From an uncultured Clostridia bacterium (lineage in GTDB: Bacteria; Bacillota; Clostridia; Oscillospirales; Acutalibacteraceae): 54,264 nt of DNA. The notes beneath the pieces were generated by a model. That model was not told where the DNA came from. It did no database searches and worked only from the letters and a program-made list of their open reading frames with translations. Each line of letters begins with the position of its first letter. Position 1 is the stretch's first letter. This document shows positions 34,267-43,042 of the stretch, in pieces. Location: positions 1 through 54,264 of the forward strand of contig CALFTN010000037.1 of the NCBI GenBank assembly GCA_937916395.1, in the 5' to 3' direction. The position numbers and the translations under genes were made by a program.

Positions 34267-36910
34267 ATTTAACCCGATTATTAAAGCGATAATTTTAATA
34301 CTTACACTTGTTTTTGCATTTTTGGCAGGTACAAATGCATTAGAATTAGCAAGAAAAACTATTTATTTTAATAATGAAACTGAAATTCAGAATACCCCTG
34401 TGTATAAAGAAAATATACAGGAAACACTAAGAAATTTATTGTATCGCGGAAATTTTATAAACATTCGAGAAAATTACTACTCTCAGAATTTAACTTTCGA
34501 ACAATTTTGTGAAACTTCTGAACTTGCAAAAAATATAAAAATTCAAAATGAAGAAACACAAAATAAAGCACTGGATTACTTTTACCAAATTTCAGAAATT
34601 AAAAAGCTTGAACCCCAAAATGATGGAACTTTTTATGACGCAGAAGAAGATTTATTTTATGACCAATATGATAATTCTTACTATTCTTTAGAAAATTTTA
34701 AAGAAAGTGTATATTTTGAAAACAATCCTTATTCAGAATCACAAGAACCTGTTACCATTTTCAACCCTGACATTACTCAACCATATACACAACAAGTTGA
34801 AACAACTGAGATTTCTGCAGAAATTACATCTAATACAAACAAAATTTATAAAACACACGCTGAATGGGAATATGAATACCAGAAATTAAGAAACAACATT
34901 TTTAGTTTAGTTAATGATGCGCGTAGTCGTGAAACAATAAAGGCTGAGCTTGAAGCTGACTTGAAGCGTGATTTAGAAAATGCTTATGCTGAAGAGGCTG
35001 GTACACTTGCTGAAGTAAGAGAAGAATATCAGAATATTGATTTTTTACTTTTGAACAAATCAAGCGGTTACTATATCTCTAGTTTTTCTGAAGATGCCCA
35101 AATAGAAAATTTTAAGAATAATCTAAAAAACAATGCTTTTTATTATTTTCATTTTGATGGTGTTACAACAGTTGATGCTACAGAAATGAATATTAGTGCA
35201 CAAGAAAATAGCATTCTCAACCTTTTTCTTTATGACGGCATATCCTATGATTATTCAGGCTTAAAAGATACTTTTTCCGGTTGTGAAATTTATATAAAGA
35301 TTAATAACCCTGTAATTGAAACAGATGAATTTTACTCATTAAACAAAGCGTTCATTGATAGTGGCAAATTATCAGAAGATGAAATTACAGCAAAAACAAC
35401 CGTATTTAGTGTTTTGACTTTGATTGGTATAATCGCACTTGCCATACTCAGCAAGCCTAAATATGTTGATGAAAAACTTAAATTAACATTTAATCAAAGA
35501 ATGTTATTTATTGTTCAATTATGTATTTTTGCTTTCTTTGTATTTTGTGCCGGTGCAGGAATTGCTGCAGTTGTTTGTGTCGACTTCTTACCTGAAGCTT
35601 CAATTGTTTCTGGTGGGATTGAATTTTTAATGAATTCAAATACAATGCCTGAGCTTGCTGGCATTTTCTTAGCAATAATGGTATTCTTTATAACCAATTT
35701 TGTTAATTATATTGTAGTAAACAAAAAGGCTAATACTTTTAAAGAACGTTTTATTTGTTATAAGTCATTTAAAACTTTAAGAAAATTTGCAGTCAAAAAC
35801 AAAGATTTAAGAAAATCTGTTAAACAAATTGAGAAAAAGTTATTAATTATATTTTCAATCTGGGTAATTCTTGAATTTTTCTTTGCAGCTATTGCCTATG
35901 GTTTTGCTTGGGAATATGATGGTTTTAGTCTTTTCTTAGTAATTTTATTCTTAGCAAATACAATAATCGGAATAGTTTTTGCTTTAAAATTTTTGGCACA
36001 AGTAAAAACTCTTGCCATAGCGGTTGAAAATATTAAAAACGGCAACCTCAACATCAATTTAGATTCAACAAAGTTTATATTCCCTCTTAAAGATTTTGCG
36101 AGAAATTTAAACGAATGCCGTGATTCAATTGAAAAAGCAGTTGGTGAAGCATTAAAGGGCGAAAGATTAAAAACTGAGCTTATTACAAATGTTTCACACG
36201 ATTTAAAAACTCCCCTCACCTCAATTATTAACTATGTTTCACTTTTGAAGCTCTGTAATATCGAGGGTGAAGACGAAAATAAATATTTAGATATTCTTGA
36301 TGAAAAATCGACAAAGCTTAAAAGACTTATTGAAGATTTAACAGAGGCAAGTAAAGCTTCAAGTGGTAACATCAAAATGATTGTTGATACTGTTAATCTT
36401 AACGAATTAGCTTTACAGGCAGTTGGCGAAAACAATGATGTTTTAGAAAATGTTGGCTTAGAGATTGTGCTTTCACAAAAAGATAATGATTTATTTGTAA
36501 AAGCAGACAGTCAGCATACATTCAGAATATTTGATAATCTCTTCTCTAACGTAAAAAAATATGCGCTTAACGGCACTAGAGTTTATGTTGATGTTTATAA
36601 AGAGAATGGCTTCGGTGTATTCTCTATTAAAAATATCAGTAAGGATAAGTTGAATATTAATCCTGATGAGATAACTGAACGTTTTGTTCGTGGCGACAAC
36701 TCACGAACTACAGAAGGTAGCGGACTTGGTCTTTCTATTGCAAGAAGCTTTACAGAGCTTCAGAATGGGGTTTTTGAAATTCAGATTGACGGTGATTTAT
36801 TTAAAGTAACAATTAAATTACCAATAACAAATAAACCTGTTATCAACCACGAAAAACCGACTCAACCAACTAACGAATTCGGTACAGCAAGAGAAATTGA
36901 AATAAAATAA
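34241..36910 (+). CDS. membrane sensor histidine kinase with large extracytoplasmic domain
   Basis: This kinase of about 889 residues has TM1 at about 13-31, then some 350 mostly polar residues outside the membrane with a charged coiled-coil-like stretch (about 206-270). Five more helices follow (about 387-406, 421-445, 471-490, 530-555, 562-585). After a HAMP-like linker come the phospho-acceptor box VSHDLKTPLTS (His653) and the ATPase domain with NLFSNVKKYAL and GSGLGLSIA. The start is uncertain: TTG at 34241 or TTG at 34253, with GGTGTGGGG as the only ribosome site. The sensor region matches nothing I recognise; stimulus unknown. Confidence 0.85.
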   Translation: MDTKLKKSKFNPIIKAIILILTLVFAFLAGTNALELARKTIYFNNETEIQNTPVYKENIQETLRNLLYRGNFINIRENYYSQNLTFEQFCETSELAKNIKIQNEETQNKALDYFYQISEIKKLEPQNDGTFYDAEEDLFYDQYDNSYYSLENFKESVYFENNPYSESQEPVTIFNPDITQPYTQQVETTEISAEITSNTNKIYKTHAEWEYEYQKLRNNIFSLVNDARSRETIKAELEADLKRDLENAYAEEAGTLAEVREEYQNIDFLLLNKSSGYYISSFSEDAQIENFKNNLKNNAFYYFHFDGVTTVDATEMNISAQENSILNLFLYDGISYDYSGLKDTFSGCEIYIKINNPVIETDEFYSLNKAFIDSGKLSEDEITAKTTVFSVLTLIGIIALAILSKPKYVDEKLKLTFNQRMLFIVQLCIFAFFVFCAGAGIAAVVCVDFLPEASIVSGGIEFLMNSNTMPELAGIFLAIMVFFITNFVNYIVVNKKANTFKERFICYKSFKTLRKFAVKNKDLRKSVKQIEKKLLIIFSIWVILEFFFAAIAYGFAWEYDGFSLFLVILFLANTIIGIVFALKFLAQVKTLAIAVENIKNGNLNINLDSTKFIFPLKDFARNLNECRDSIEKAVGEALKGERLKTELITNVSHDLKTPLTSIINYVSLLKLCNIEGEDENKYLDILDEKSTKLKRLIEDLTEASKASSGNIKMIVDTVNLNELALQAVGENNDVLENVGLEIVLSQKDNDLFVKADSQHTFRIFDNLFSNVKKYALNGTRVYVDVYKENGFGVFSIKNISKDKLNINPDEITERFVRGDNSRTTEGSGLGLSIARSFTELQNGVFEIQIDGDLFKVTIKLPITNKPVINHEKPTQPTNEFGTAREIEIK

Positions 36911-36911
36911 A

Positions 36912-36957
36912 TGTAACCCTCACAATAAATCCAAATAGATTTATTGTGAGGGTTACA
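36912..36957. terminator. 20-bp perfect stem-loop between the convergent kinase and tsf genes
   Basis: Arms 36912-36931 and 36938-36957 are perfect inverted repeats around a six-base loop. The minus strand continues TTTATTTTATTT, so it can end transcription from tsf. On the plus strand the tail is A-rich and weak. Confidence 0.65.
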
Positions 36958-36962
36958 AAATT

Positions 36963-36988
36963 AAAAGCACCTGTTTCCAGGTGCTTTA
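36963..36988 (-). terminator. tsf terminator
   Basis: A perfect ten-base stem AAAGCACCTG / CAGGTGCTTT with a four-base loop is followed on the minus strand by TAATTTTGT. It forms a tandem pair with the 20-bp stem-loop just beyond. Confidence 0.75.
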
Positions 36989-36993
36989 TCATT

Positions 36994-38091
36994 TTATTTT
37001 ACCATATTTGCAACTTCGTCAGCAAAATTGTCTTCTCTCTTTTCAAGACCTTCGCCTTTTACAAGACGAACAAAGCTTTCAACTTTGATGTCTGAACCAG
37101 TTGTTTTAGCAACGTTTGCAACGTAACCAGCAACTGAACCATCGAAAAGGTCTGAACGAACGAAAGGTTGTTCAAGAAGGCAGATTTCTTTAATTTGCTT
37201 CTTTATACGACCTTCAACTGCGCCTGAGAAGATTTTGTTGTTAATATATTCTTCTTTACCTGCAACTGCAAGTGAAGCGAGAGTAGCAACAGCTTCTTTA
37301 GAAAGGAAGTTAAAGAGATATTGACTCTTTTTGTTTTCTTCATAAGCTTTGACATCTTCAGCACTGAAAAGATTTTCAGCAATTGCTTTATCAAAGAGAG
37401 CTGTAAGAATTGGCTTTGGAAGTGATTCTGGTTTATTAAGTGAAGAATCAATTGTGATTGATTTCATCTTTGCAAGCTCATCTGCTGAGATTGAATCCTG
37501 GCTAAGATATTCAGGGCTCATAGCAGCAATCTGCATAGCGATATTTTTACCCATTGCTGTGAATTCAGCTTTATCTGTAAGATTTGTTTCAAATTTAACT
37601 GCAACACCTACTGAACCACCAGCGTGGATATATGTTACAACGTCACCTTCAACAATTTCAAAACGACGAATTTTAATGTTTTCACCAATAACAAGGATAA
37701 GGTCGTTAAGGCCTTCTGTAACTGTTCTGTCTGTACCAACAAGTGGAAGGTCAGCGAGTGCTTCAACAGAAGCTGGTTTGTTAGCAGCAATTGTTTTTGC
37801 TACGTTAAGACCAAACTCCTGGAACTTTTCGTTTTTACCAACAAAGTCTGTTTCTGAGTTGATTTCAAGAAGAACTGTAACTTTTGTTGCTTCGTCTGTG
37901 TAAGCGATAACTGCACCTTCTGCTGCAATTCTGCTTGCTTTCTTTTCAGAAGCTGCAAGGCCTCTTTCACGAAGAATTTCAAAAGCTCTATCCATATCAC
38001 CGTCAGCTTCTGTAAGTGCTTTTTTACACTCCATCATACCAACGCCTGTTTTTTCTCTTAATGTTTTAACGTCTTGAGCTGTAAATGCCAT
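36994..38091 (-). CDS. tsf: translation elongation factor Ts, with an enlarged C-terminal part
   Basis: EF-Ts recycles EF-Tu by nucleotide exchange. The N-terminal UBA-like domain (VKTLREKTGVGMMECKKAL) and the core motif TDFVGKN (residues 81-87) are standard. The ATG at 38091 follows TTAGGAGGAAACT; the open frame extends to 38121 but lacks a better site. At 365 residues it is longer than common bacterial EF-Ts (about 200-300). The extra material is roughly residues 218-290, before the conserved KEICLLEQPFV block. It lies downstream of rpsB, as usual. Confidence 0.93.
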   Translation of the reverse strand: MAFTAQDVKTLREKTGVGMMECKKALTEADGDMDRAFEILRERGLAASEKKASRIAAEGAVIAYTDEATKVTVLLEINSETDFVGKNEKFQEFGLNVAKTIAANKPASVEALADLPLVGTDRTVTEGLNDLILVIGENIKIRRFEIVEGDVVTYIHAGGSVGVAVKFETNLTDKAEFTAMGKNIAMQIAAMSPEYLSQDSISADELAKMKSITIDSSLNKPESLPKPILTALFDKAIAENLFSAEDVKAYEENKKSQYLFNFLSKEAVATLASLAVAGKEEYINNKIFSGAVEGRIKKQIKEICLLEQPFVRSDLFDGSVAGYVANVAKTTGSDIKVESFVRLVKGEGLEKREDNFADEVANMVK

Positions 38092-38128
38092 TTTAGTTTC
38101 CTCCTTAGGTTGTTTTACCATATTTTAA

Positions 38129-38158
38129 AACAAGGCGAAGTTGAAACTCCGCCTTATT
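38129..38158 (-). terminator. attenuator or terminator between rpsB and tsf
   Basis: A stem AAGGCG-x-AGT / ACT-x-CGCCTT (38132-38155) with a four-base loop is followed on the minus strand by GTTTTAAAAT. It probably lowers or ends part of the rpsB transcript before tsf. Confidence 0.55.
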
Positions 38159-38169
38159 ATATGTTTAAA

Positions 38170-38922
38170 TTATTCAGCGTCTTCTGCTACTTCTTCAGCT
38201 GCAGCTTCTTCAGATGCTTCTGATGAAGGAATTGTCTGTAAACCTTGACGACCTGCGATAATAGCGTCTGCCATAGCACCAGCAATAAGTTTTACTGCAC
38301 GGATAGCATCGTCGTTACCAGGGATAACGTAATCAATTTCGTCTGGGTCACAGTTTGTGTCAACGATAGCAACAATCGGAATACCGAGTTTCTTTGCTTC
38401 GAGAACTGCAATTCTTTCTTTTCTTGGGTCAACAATGAACATTGCTGCTGGCATTTTCTTCATTTCTGTAATGCCACCCATGAATTTTTCAAGTTTTTCT
38501 CTTTCGAGGTTGAGCTTAATAACTTCTTTCTTAGGAAGAAGGTCGAATGTGCCGTCTTCAGCCATAGCCTTTAACTGAGCAAGTCTCTTAATTCTTCTTT
38601 GAATTGTGTTGAAGTTTGTAAGCATACCACCAAGCCAACGAGCGTTAACGAATGACATACCGCAACGTTCTGCTTCTTCTTTAACAGAATCTTGTGCTTG
38701 TTTCTTTGTACCTACAAAGAGAACTTCGCCACCATCCTGAGCGATTTGGTTGATGAATGTGTAAGCTTCTTCGAGCTTCTTAACAGTCTTCTGAAGGTCG
38801 ATGATGTAAATACCATTTCTTTCTGTGAAGATGTATTGAGCCATTTTTGGGTTCCATCTTCTTGTTTGGTGACCGAAATGAACACCTGCTTCGAGAAGTT
38901 GTTTCATTGATACTACTGACAT
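38170..38922 (-). CDS. rpsB: 30S ribosomal protein S2
   Basis: This 250-residue S2 has the family blocks LLEAGVHFGHQTRRWNPKM at the start and FVNARWLGGMLTNF in the middle, and an acidic Ala/Glu-rich tail. The ATG at 38922 follows AAGGAGGACAAT; the open frame upstream to 39042 belongs to the structured leader and is not coding. It forms the usual rpsB-tsf pair. Confidence 0.97.
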   Translation of the reverse strand: MSVVSMKQLLEAGVHFGHQTRRWNPKMAQYIFTERNGIYIIDLQKTVKKLEEAYTFINQIAQDGGEVLFVGTKKQAQDSVKEEAERCGMSFVNARWLGGMLTNFNTIQRRIKRLAQLKAMAEDGTFDLLPKKEVIKLNLEREKLEKFMGGITEMKKMPAAMFIVDPRKERIAVLEAKKLGIPIVAIVDTNCDPDEIDYVIPGNDDAIRAVKLIAGAMADAIIAGRQGLQTIPSSEASEEAAAEEVAEDAE

Positions 38923-39030
38923 ATTATTGTCCTCCTTTTTGTTAAACCACCGCAAGGTATCAACTCGGGAATACCACATCTTCTGATGCACACGGCATTC
39001 CAAATCTCCCCTGCGTGAGTTTTTGCTATG
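38923..39030 (-). ncRNA. structured rpsB leader (candidate S2 autoregulatory element)
   Basis: About 100 bases lie between the promoter and the rpsB ribosome site. On the minus strand GGAATGCC pairs with GGTATTCC (one G-U pair), with an inner GCATC/GATGT helix. The leader is much richer in G and C than surrounding intergenic DNA. Firmicutes rpsB leaders are known to be bound by S2 for feedback. I call this by position and structure, not by exact match. Confidence 0.5.
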
Positions 39031-39032
39031 AA

Positions 39033-39061
39033 AGTATATCACTACTTTATTGAAAAATCAA
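39033..39061 (-). promoter_or_regulatory. rpsB-tsf promoter
   Basis: Minus-strand TTGATT (39056-39061) and TATACT (39033-39038) are 17 bases apart, directly before the structured leader. Confidence 0.75.
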
Positions 39062-39080
39062 TACTTTTTCGCATATTTTT

Positions 39081-39326
39081 TTAAAAATCTTTATAATTTG
39101 TGAAATTATATTTTTTACACTTAAGACTTTTTGCAATTTTTTCCATTCGTAACTCTTTTGCATAAGAATTTATGAACATAACGCCATTATTCTTCATCGT
39201 AACAACAGAGAGCTCTTTAACACCCTCCGGTAGTTCCCTTAAAGGCAATTTAATAAGATTCTTATTTCTGTCGTTTAATCTGCAAAGAGCATAATCGCCT
39301 TCAAAACGCTCTATAAAAATATCCAT
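39081..39326 (-). CDS. DUF3006-like small protein
   Basis: This 81-residue protein begins MDIFIERFEGDYALCRL and has LPLRELPEGVKELSVV, matching the small beta-barrel pattern of DUF3006 proteins. A basic helical tail (ELRMEKIAKSLKCKKYN) follows. Function is unknown. It starts two bases after the ftsK stop, so it is the last gene of the tepA-uppP-ftsK operon. No terminator separates it from the rpsB promoter. Confidence 0.65.
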   Translation of the reverse strand: MDIFIERFEGDYALCRLNDRNKNLIKLPLRELPEGVKELSVVTMKNNGVMFINSYAKELRMEKIAKSLKCKKYNFTNYKDF

Positions 39327-39328
39327 AA

Positions 39329-42133
39329 TTAATCTTCATCCTCGTGAGAAATTACTGCACCACCAAAATAGTTATAATCATTATTAGTCGTCTCAGTTTC
39401 TGTAGCTTCCTCCTGATCAGAAAAATCAACAAAGGTTGGTGCTGTTACCTTTGGAGCAGTAACCTCTTCGATTGTCAATTGCTTTGGCACAGTGTTTGAA
39501 GAACGAGCCTGCATTTCATACCACTGCTCTTTAGTTATGAGAACTTTTCTTGGTTTACTGCCTTCATAAGGACCAACAATCCCCTTTTCTGAAAGCTCAT
39601 CAATAATTCTTGCAGCACGCGCATAACCTAATTTTAATTTTCTTTGAAGAAGTGTTGTAGAAGCCATACCCTGCTCTAAAATAACTTCAATTGCTTTTGG
39701 AATCATTTCGTCGCCATCTTCACCCTGACCAGTAGAGTCAATTGAAATATCAGCGCTCTTTTTCTTATCATCCTTTGTAGCATTACGTTCAATCTCTTCA
39801 ATAACAGCATCGTCATATTTTACTTCGCCTTGTGATGTAACATGACTTATAACACGCTCAATTTCTTCGTCAGAAAGATATGAGCCCTGAACTCTTACGG
39901 GTTTTGAAAGTCCAACAGGACAATAAAGCATATCACCATTACCAAGAAGCTTTTCTGCACCTTGTGTATCGATAATAGTTCTTGAGTCAATCTGAGATTT
40001 AACTGCAAAAGCTATACGGCTTGGGATATTCGCTTTAATAAGACCAGTAATAACATCAACAGATGGTCGTTGTGTTGCAACAATCAAGTGCATACCAGCA
40101 GCCCTTGCTTTTTGCGCAAGACGACAGATTGAGTCTTCAACTTCATTTGATGCTGCCATCATTAAGTCTGATAACTCATCTATAATAATAACAATCTGTG
40201 GCATTTTCGGAAGATTTTCAGAAAGTGCATAAGCATTGTAGCCTGCAAGATTTCTTACACCTTTTTCTGCAAATAATGCATAACGCTTATCCATCTCTGC
40301 AACAGCCCACGAAAGAGCACCAGCCGCTTTTCTAGGATTTGAAACAACAGGAACTAAAAGATGTGGAATTGAACGATAAACAGTAAACTCAACCTTTTTA
40401 GGGTCAATCATAATAAGCTTAACTTCATCTGGTGTAGCGTTGTAAAGAAGACTTACAATCATCGCGTTAAGACAAACAGATTTACCCGAACCGGTAGTAC
40501 CTGCTACAAGTAAGTGAGGCATTTTTGCAAGGTCCGCACAGGTTGCTGTACCCTGAATATCTCTACCCAGAGCGACAGTAAGCTTTGATTTTGAGTTCTT
40601 ATATTCCTGACTATCAACAATTTCTCTTAAAGAAACCATTGTTTTTTCAGAGTTTGGAACTTCAATTCCAACAGCGTTTTTATTTGGAATCGGAGCCTCA
40701 ATACGAACACCAGATGCCGCAAGATTCATTGCAATATCATCCGCAAGAGCTGTAATTTTACTGATTTTAACACCAGGGTTTGGTTGAAGCTCAAAACGTG
40801 TAACAGATGGACTTTTGCAAATATCAACAATTTTTGTTCCAACACCAAAAGAGTTGAGAGTTTCAACAATTTTCTGTGCCTTTTCCTGCATATCTCTTGA
40901 ATCATCAAATCCACCTTTGTTTTTAGGTAAATCAAGACAATCTATTGGTGGTAACTCATATTTTATTTCAGTTTCCTTTATTTCTGGTACAACGAATTCG
41001 TCATCATCGTCTTCGTCTTCTTCGATATTCTCTTCAACAACTGTCTTAACCTCTTCAACTGGCTCACTTACGCCAAAATCAAAAGTTTTATCTTCTTTGA
41101 CTTCTGTAGCTTTAGATGCTAAATCATTGACAGCACTTGAAAGAATTTCATCTGCTTTAACTGCACCAATTTCTGATGGCGCAACATCTTCGTTGCTATA
41201 ATCAGCAAAATCATCCAACAACTCAATTTTCTTATTATTAACTTCTGAAAAATCGTTTATATTAATTGATGAATTATTTAATTCTGCAACAGTTCTGTAT
41301 GACGAAGATTCGAAAATTGTATCTAACCCATCAGGCTCACTCTCTGTTTCGCTGATAGGAAAATCAATATTTATCTTCTTAGCCTTTGTATTTTCATTTC
41401 TGGCTGCTCTACGTCTCTCAGCCGTTTTTGCTTTTATTTCCTGAACATCCTGAGAAACTGTTTCATAAGTTTCTTTCATATCGTCAAGCTTTTCTTCGGC
41501 ATAATCTGTGACAACCTCTACAGGTGTTTTCAAAGTACGAAGTAACTTAAGAAGCGAAGTGCCTGTAAAGAGCATTGTTAATGAGAAAATCAACAGGAAT
41601 GTAATAATTCCGGCAGCTAATTTATTTCCCTCTGTTATAAGTAATGGTACTCCACCGAAAACAGCACCTAAAACGCCTGTTCCATAACGCATACCATCGC
41701 CGTTATATAATTTAAAAATATTATAGCTTGCTTTGATTTGTTCATCATATTGAAGAGGTTCTTTTATTGACACAATATGTATAAATGCCATAACAAGTGT
41801 AAAAAGAACAACACCTTCAACGACTCTGTATTTATACTTTTTTGTATCTCTGCCAATTGCGGCAATAACACTTACAAAAATAATAAAAAATGGAATTATA
41901 AAAGCACTCCAACCGAAAACACCAAAGAAAAAGTTTCTTAAATGTCCCCAGATGCCACCTGCTTCAATAAACGTAACTGCTGCCATAAAAATTGCAAAAA
42001 TAAAAGTAGCAAAAACAACTCCTTGCTTTTTAGTTGAATCTGCAATAGTTGTTGTTTTTTTTGCACTTTTTTTGGCATTTGACTTTGATTTTGTGGAATT
42101 GTTTTTCTTTGTTGGCTTTTTTTGTGTTGCCAT
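39329..42133 (-). CDS. ftsK: DNA translocase FtsK/SpoIIIE
   Basis: This 934-residue motor pumps chromosomal DNA through the division or sporulation septum. It has a Lys/Ser/Thr-rich N-terminus of about 35 residues, four membrane helices (to about 200), a long acidic linker (EEDEDDDDEF), then the RecA-like motor with Walker A GTTGSGKSVCL, Walker B IIIDELSDLMM, and a C-terminal winged-helix gamma domain for polar DNA sequence reading (LLQRKLKLGYARAARIIDEL). In this spore-forming context it may serve as SpoIIIE. It follows uppP by three bases. Confidence 0.95.
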   Translation of the reverse strand: MATQKKPTKKNNSTKSKSNAKKSAKKTTTIADSTKKQGVVFATFIFAIFMAAVTFIEAGGIWGHLRNFFFGVFGWSAFIIPFFIIFVSVIAAIGRDTKKYKYRVVEGVVLFTLVMAFIHIVSIKEPLQYDEQIKASYNIFKLYNGDGMRYGTGVLGAVFGGVPLLITEGNKLAAGIITFLLIFSLTMLFTGTSLLKLLRTLKTPVEVVTDYAEEKLDDMKETYETVSQDVQEIKAKTAERRRAARNENTKAKKINIDFPISETESEPDGLDTIFESSSYRTVAELNNSSININDFSEVNNKKIELLDDFADYSNEDVAPSEIGAVKADEILSSAVNDLASKATEVKEDKTFDFGVSEPVEEVKTVVEENIEEDEDDDDEFVVPEIKETEIKYELPPIDCLDLPKNKGGFDDSRDMQEKAQKIVETLNSFGVGTKIVDICKSPSVTRFELQPNPGVKISKITALADDIAMNLAASGVRIEAPIPNKNAVGIEVPNSEKTMVSLREIVDSQEYKNSKSKLTVALGRDIQGTATCADLAKMPHLLVAGTTGSGKSVCLNAMIVSLLYNATPDEVKLIMIDPKKVEFTVYRSIPHLLVPVVSNPRKAAGALSWAVAEMDKRYALFAEKGVRNLAGYNAYALSENLPKMPQIVIIIDELSDLMMAASNEVEDSICRLAQKARAAGMHLIVATQRPSVDVITGLIKANIPSRIAFAVKSQIDSRTIIDTQGAEKLLGNGDMLYCPVGLSKPVRVQGSYLSDEEIERVISHVTSQGEVKYDDAVIEEIERNATKDDKKKSADISIDSTGQGEDGDEMIPKAIEVILEQGMASTTLLQRKLKLGYARAARIIDELSEKGIVGPYEGSKPRKVLITKEQWYEMQARSSNTVPKQLTIEEVTAPKVTAPTFVDFSDQEEATETETTNNDYNYFGGAVISHEDED

Positions 42134-42136
42134 TTA

Positions 42137-43021
42137 TTACACCCCTTGCTCCATTAATGCTTCAATGATGCCTACAACAGTAACGATAACACCTAACGAA
42201 ACACAATATATTCCAAGATATTTAAATTTATTTTTTCTAATAAGAAATTTCAATAAGCTAATTGAAAAAATACCAACTATGGCTGATGTTAAAACACCAA
42301 CAATCATAGGGAAAACTGGTATATATGTCGGTGATCTCATCGCATCAATAAATTCAATTAGCCCTGCAGCCAGAATTGTTGGTACACTGAGAATAAATGA
42401 ATACATTACAGCGTTTCGTCTGCTTGCGCCACATATAAGACCAGTAGAAATTGTCATTCCAGAGCGTGAAATGCCTGGAAAACAAGCTGCAATCATCTGT
42501 GCAAAGCCGATTAATACAGCAGGAATAATGCCAATATTCCTTTTGCGTTTATGAAATTTATCTGCTAAAGCACCTAAAATTAAAACTCCACCAGTAACAA
42601 TAAAGCATATACCCTCTGCTAAAATGCTATCATCGGTTGAAAACACAGTTAATTTTTCCATTAAAATCATACCGTTTCCAGCTGGTAAAATTAAAACTAA
42701 TAACGGTACACAAGAAATAATAAGCATAAATAACATGCGTCTTGTTTTTGATGTCTTTTCTTTGTCAAAACTAAATCTTTTTTTAGTTATATCCTTTATG
42801 CAAAGAGTAAACTCAATAAACAGCTCATAGATTGTTTTATAAAAAAATATAATAATCGCAACAGCAGAACCAATATGTAACATTGAGGAATACAAACTGG
42901 ATATTTCTGTATCAATGTTAAAGAAGTGACTGAAAACAGATAAATGACCACTACTAGAAACAGGTAAAAATTCCGTTACGCCCTGAATTAAACCCATTAA
43001 AAATGCTTTTAAAATATCCAT
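42137..43021 (-). CDS. uppP: undecaprenyl-diphosphatase (BacA/UppP)
   Basis: This 294-residue membrane protein recycles the cell-wall lipid carrier by removing a phosphate from undecaprenyl pyrophosphate. Active-site motifs are GVTEFLPVSSSGHL near residue 15 and FPGISRSGMTIS in the second half, with about eight helices. It lies between tepA and ftsK, tightly spaced, in an envelope/division operon. Confidence 0.96.
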   Translation of the reverse strand: MDILKAFLMGLIQGVTEFLPVSSSGHLSVFSHFFNIDTEISSLYSSMLHIGSAVAIIIFFYKTIYELFIEFTLCIKDITKKRFSFDKEKTSKTRRMLFMLIISCVPLLVLILPAGNGMILMEKLTVFSTDDSILAEGICFIVTGGVLILGALADKFHKRKRNIGIIPAVLIGFAQMIAACFPGISRSGMTISTGLICGASRRNAVMYSFILSVPTILAAGLIEFIDAMRSPTYIPVFPMIVGVLTSAIVGIFSISLLKFLIRKNKFKYLGIYCVSLGVIVTVVGIIEALMEQGV

Positions 43022-43042
43022 TCAATCACTCCCTTCACAATT

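Noticed and set aside
38923..39042. N-terminal extension of S2
   Set aside because: The frame is open, but the extra 40 residues do not match S2, and a strong GGAGG sits directly before the internal ATG at 38922.
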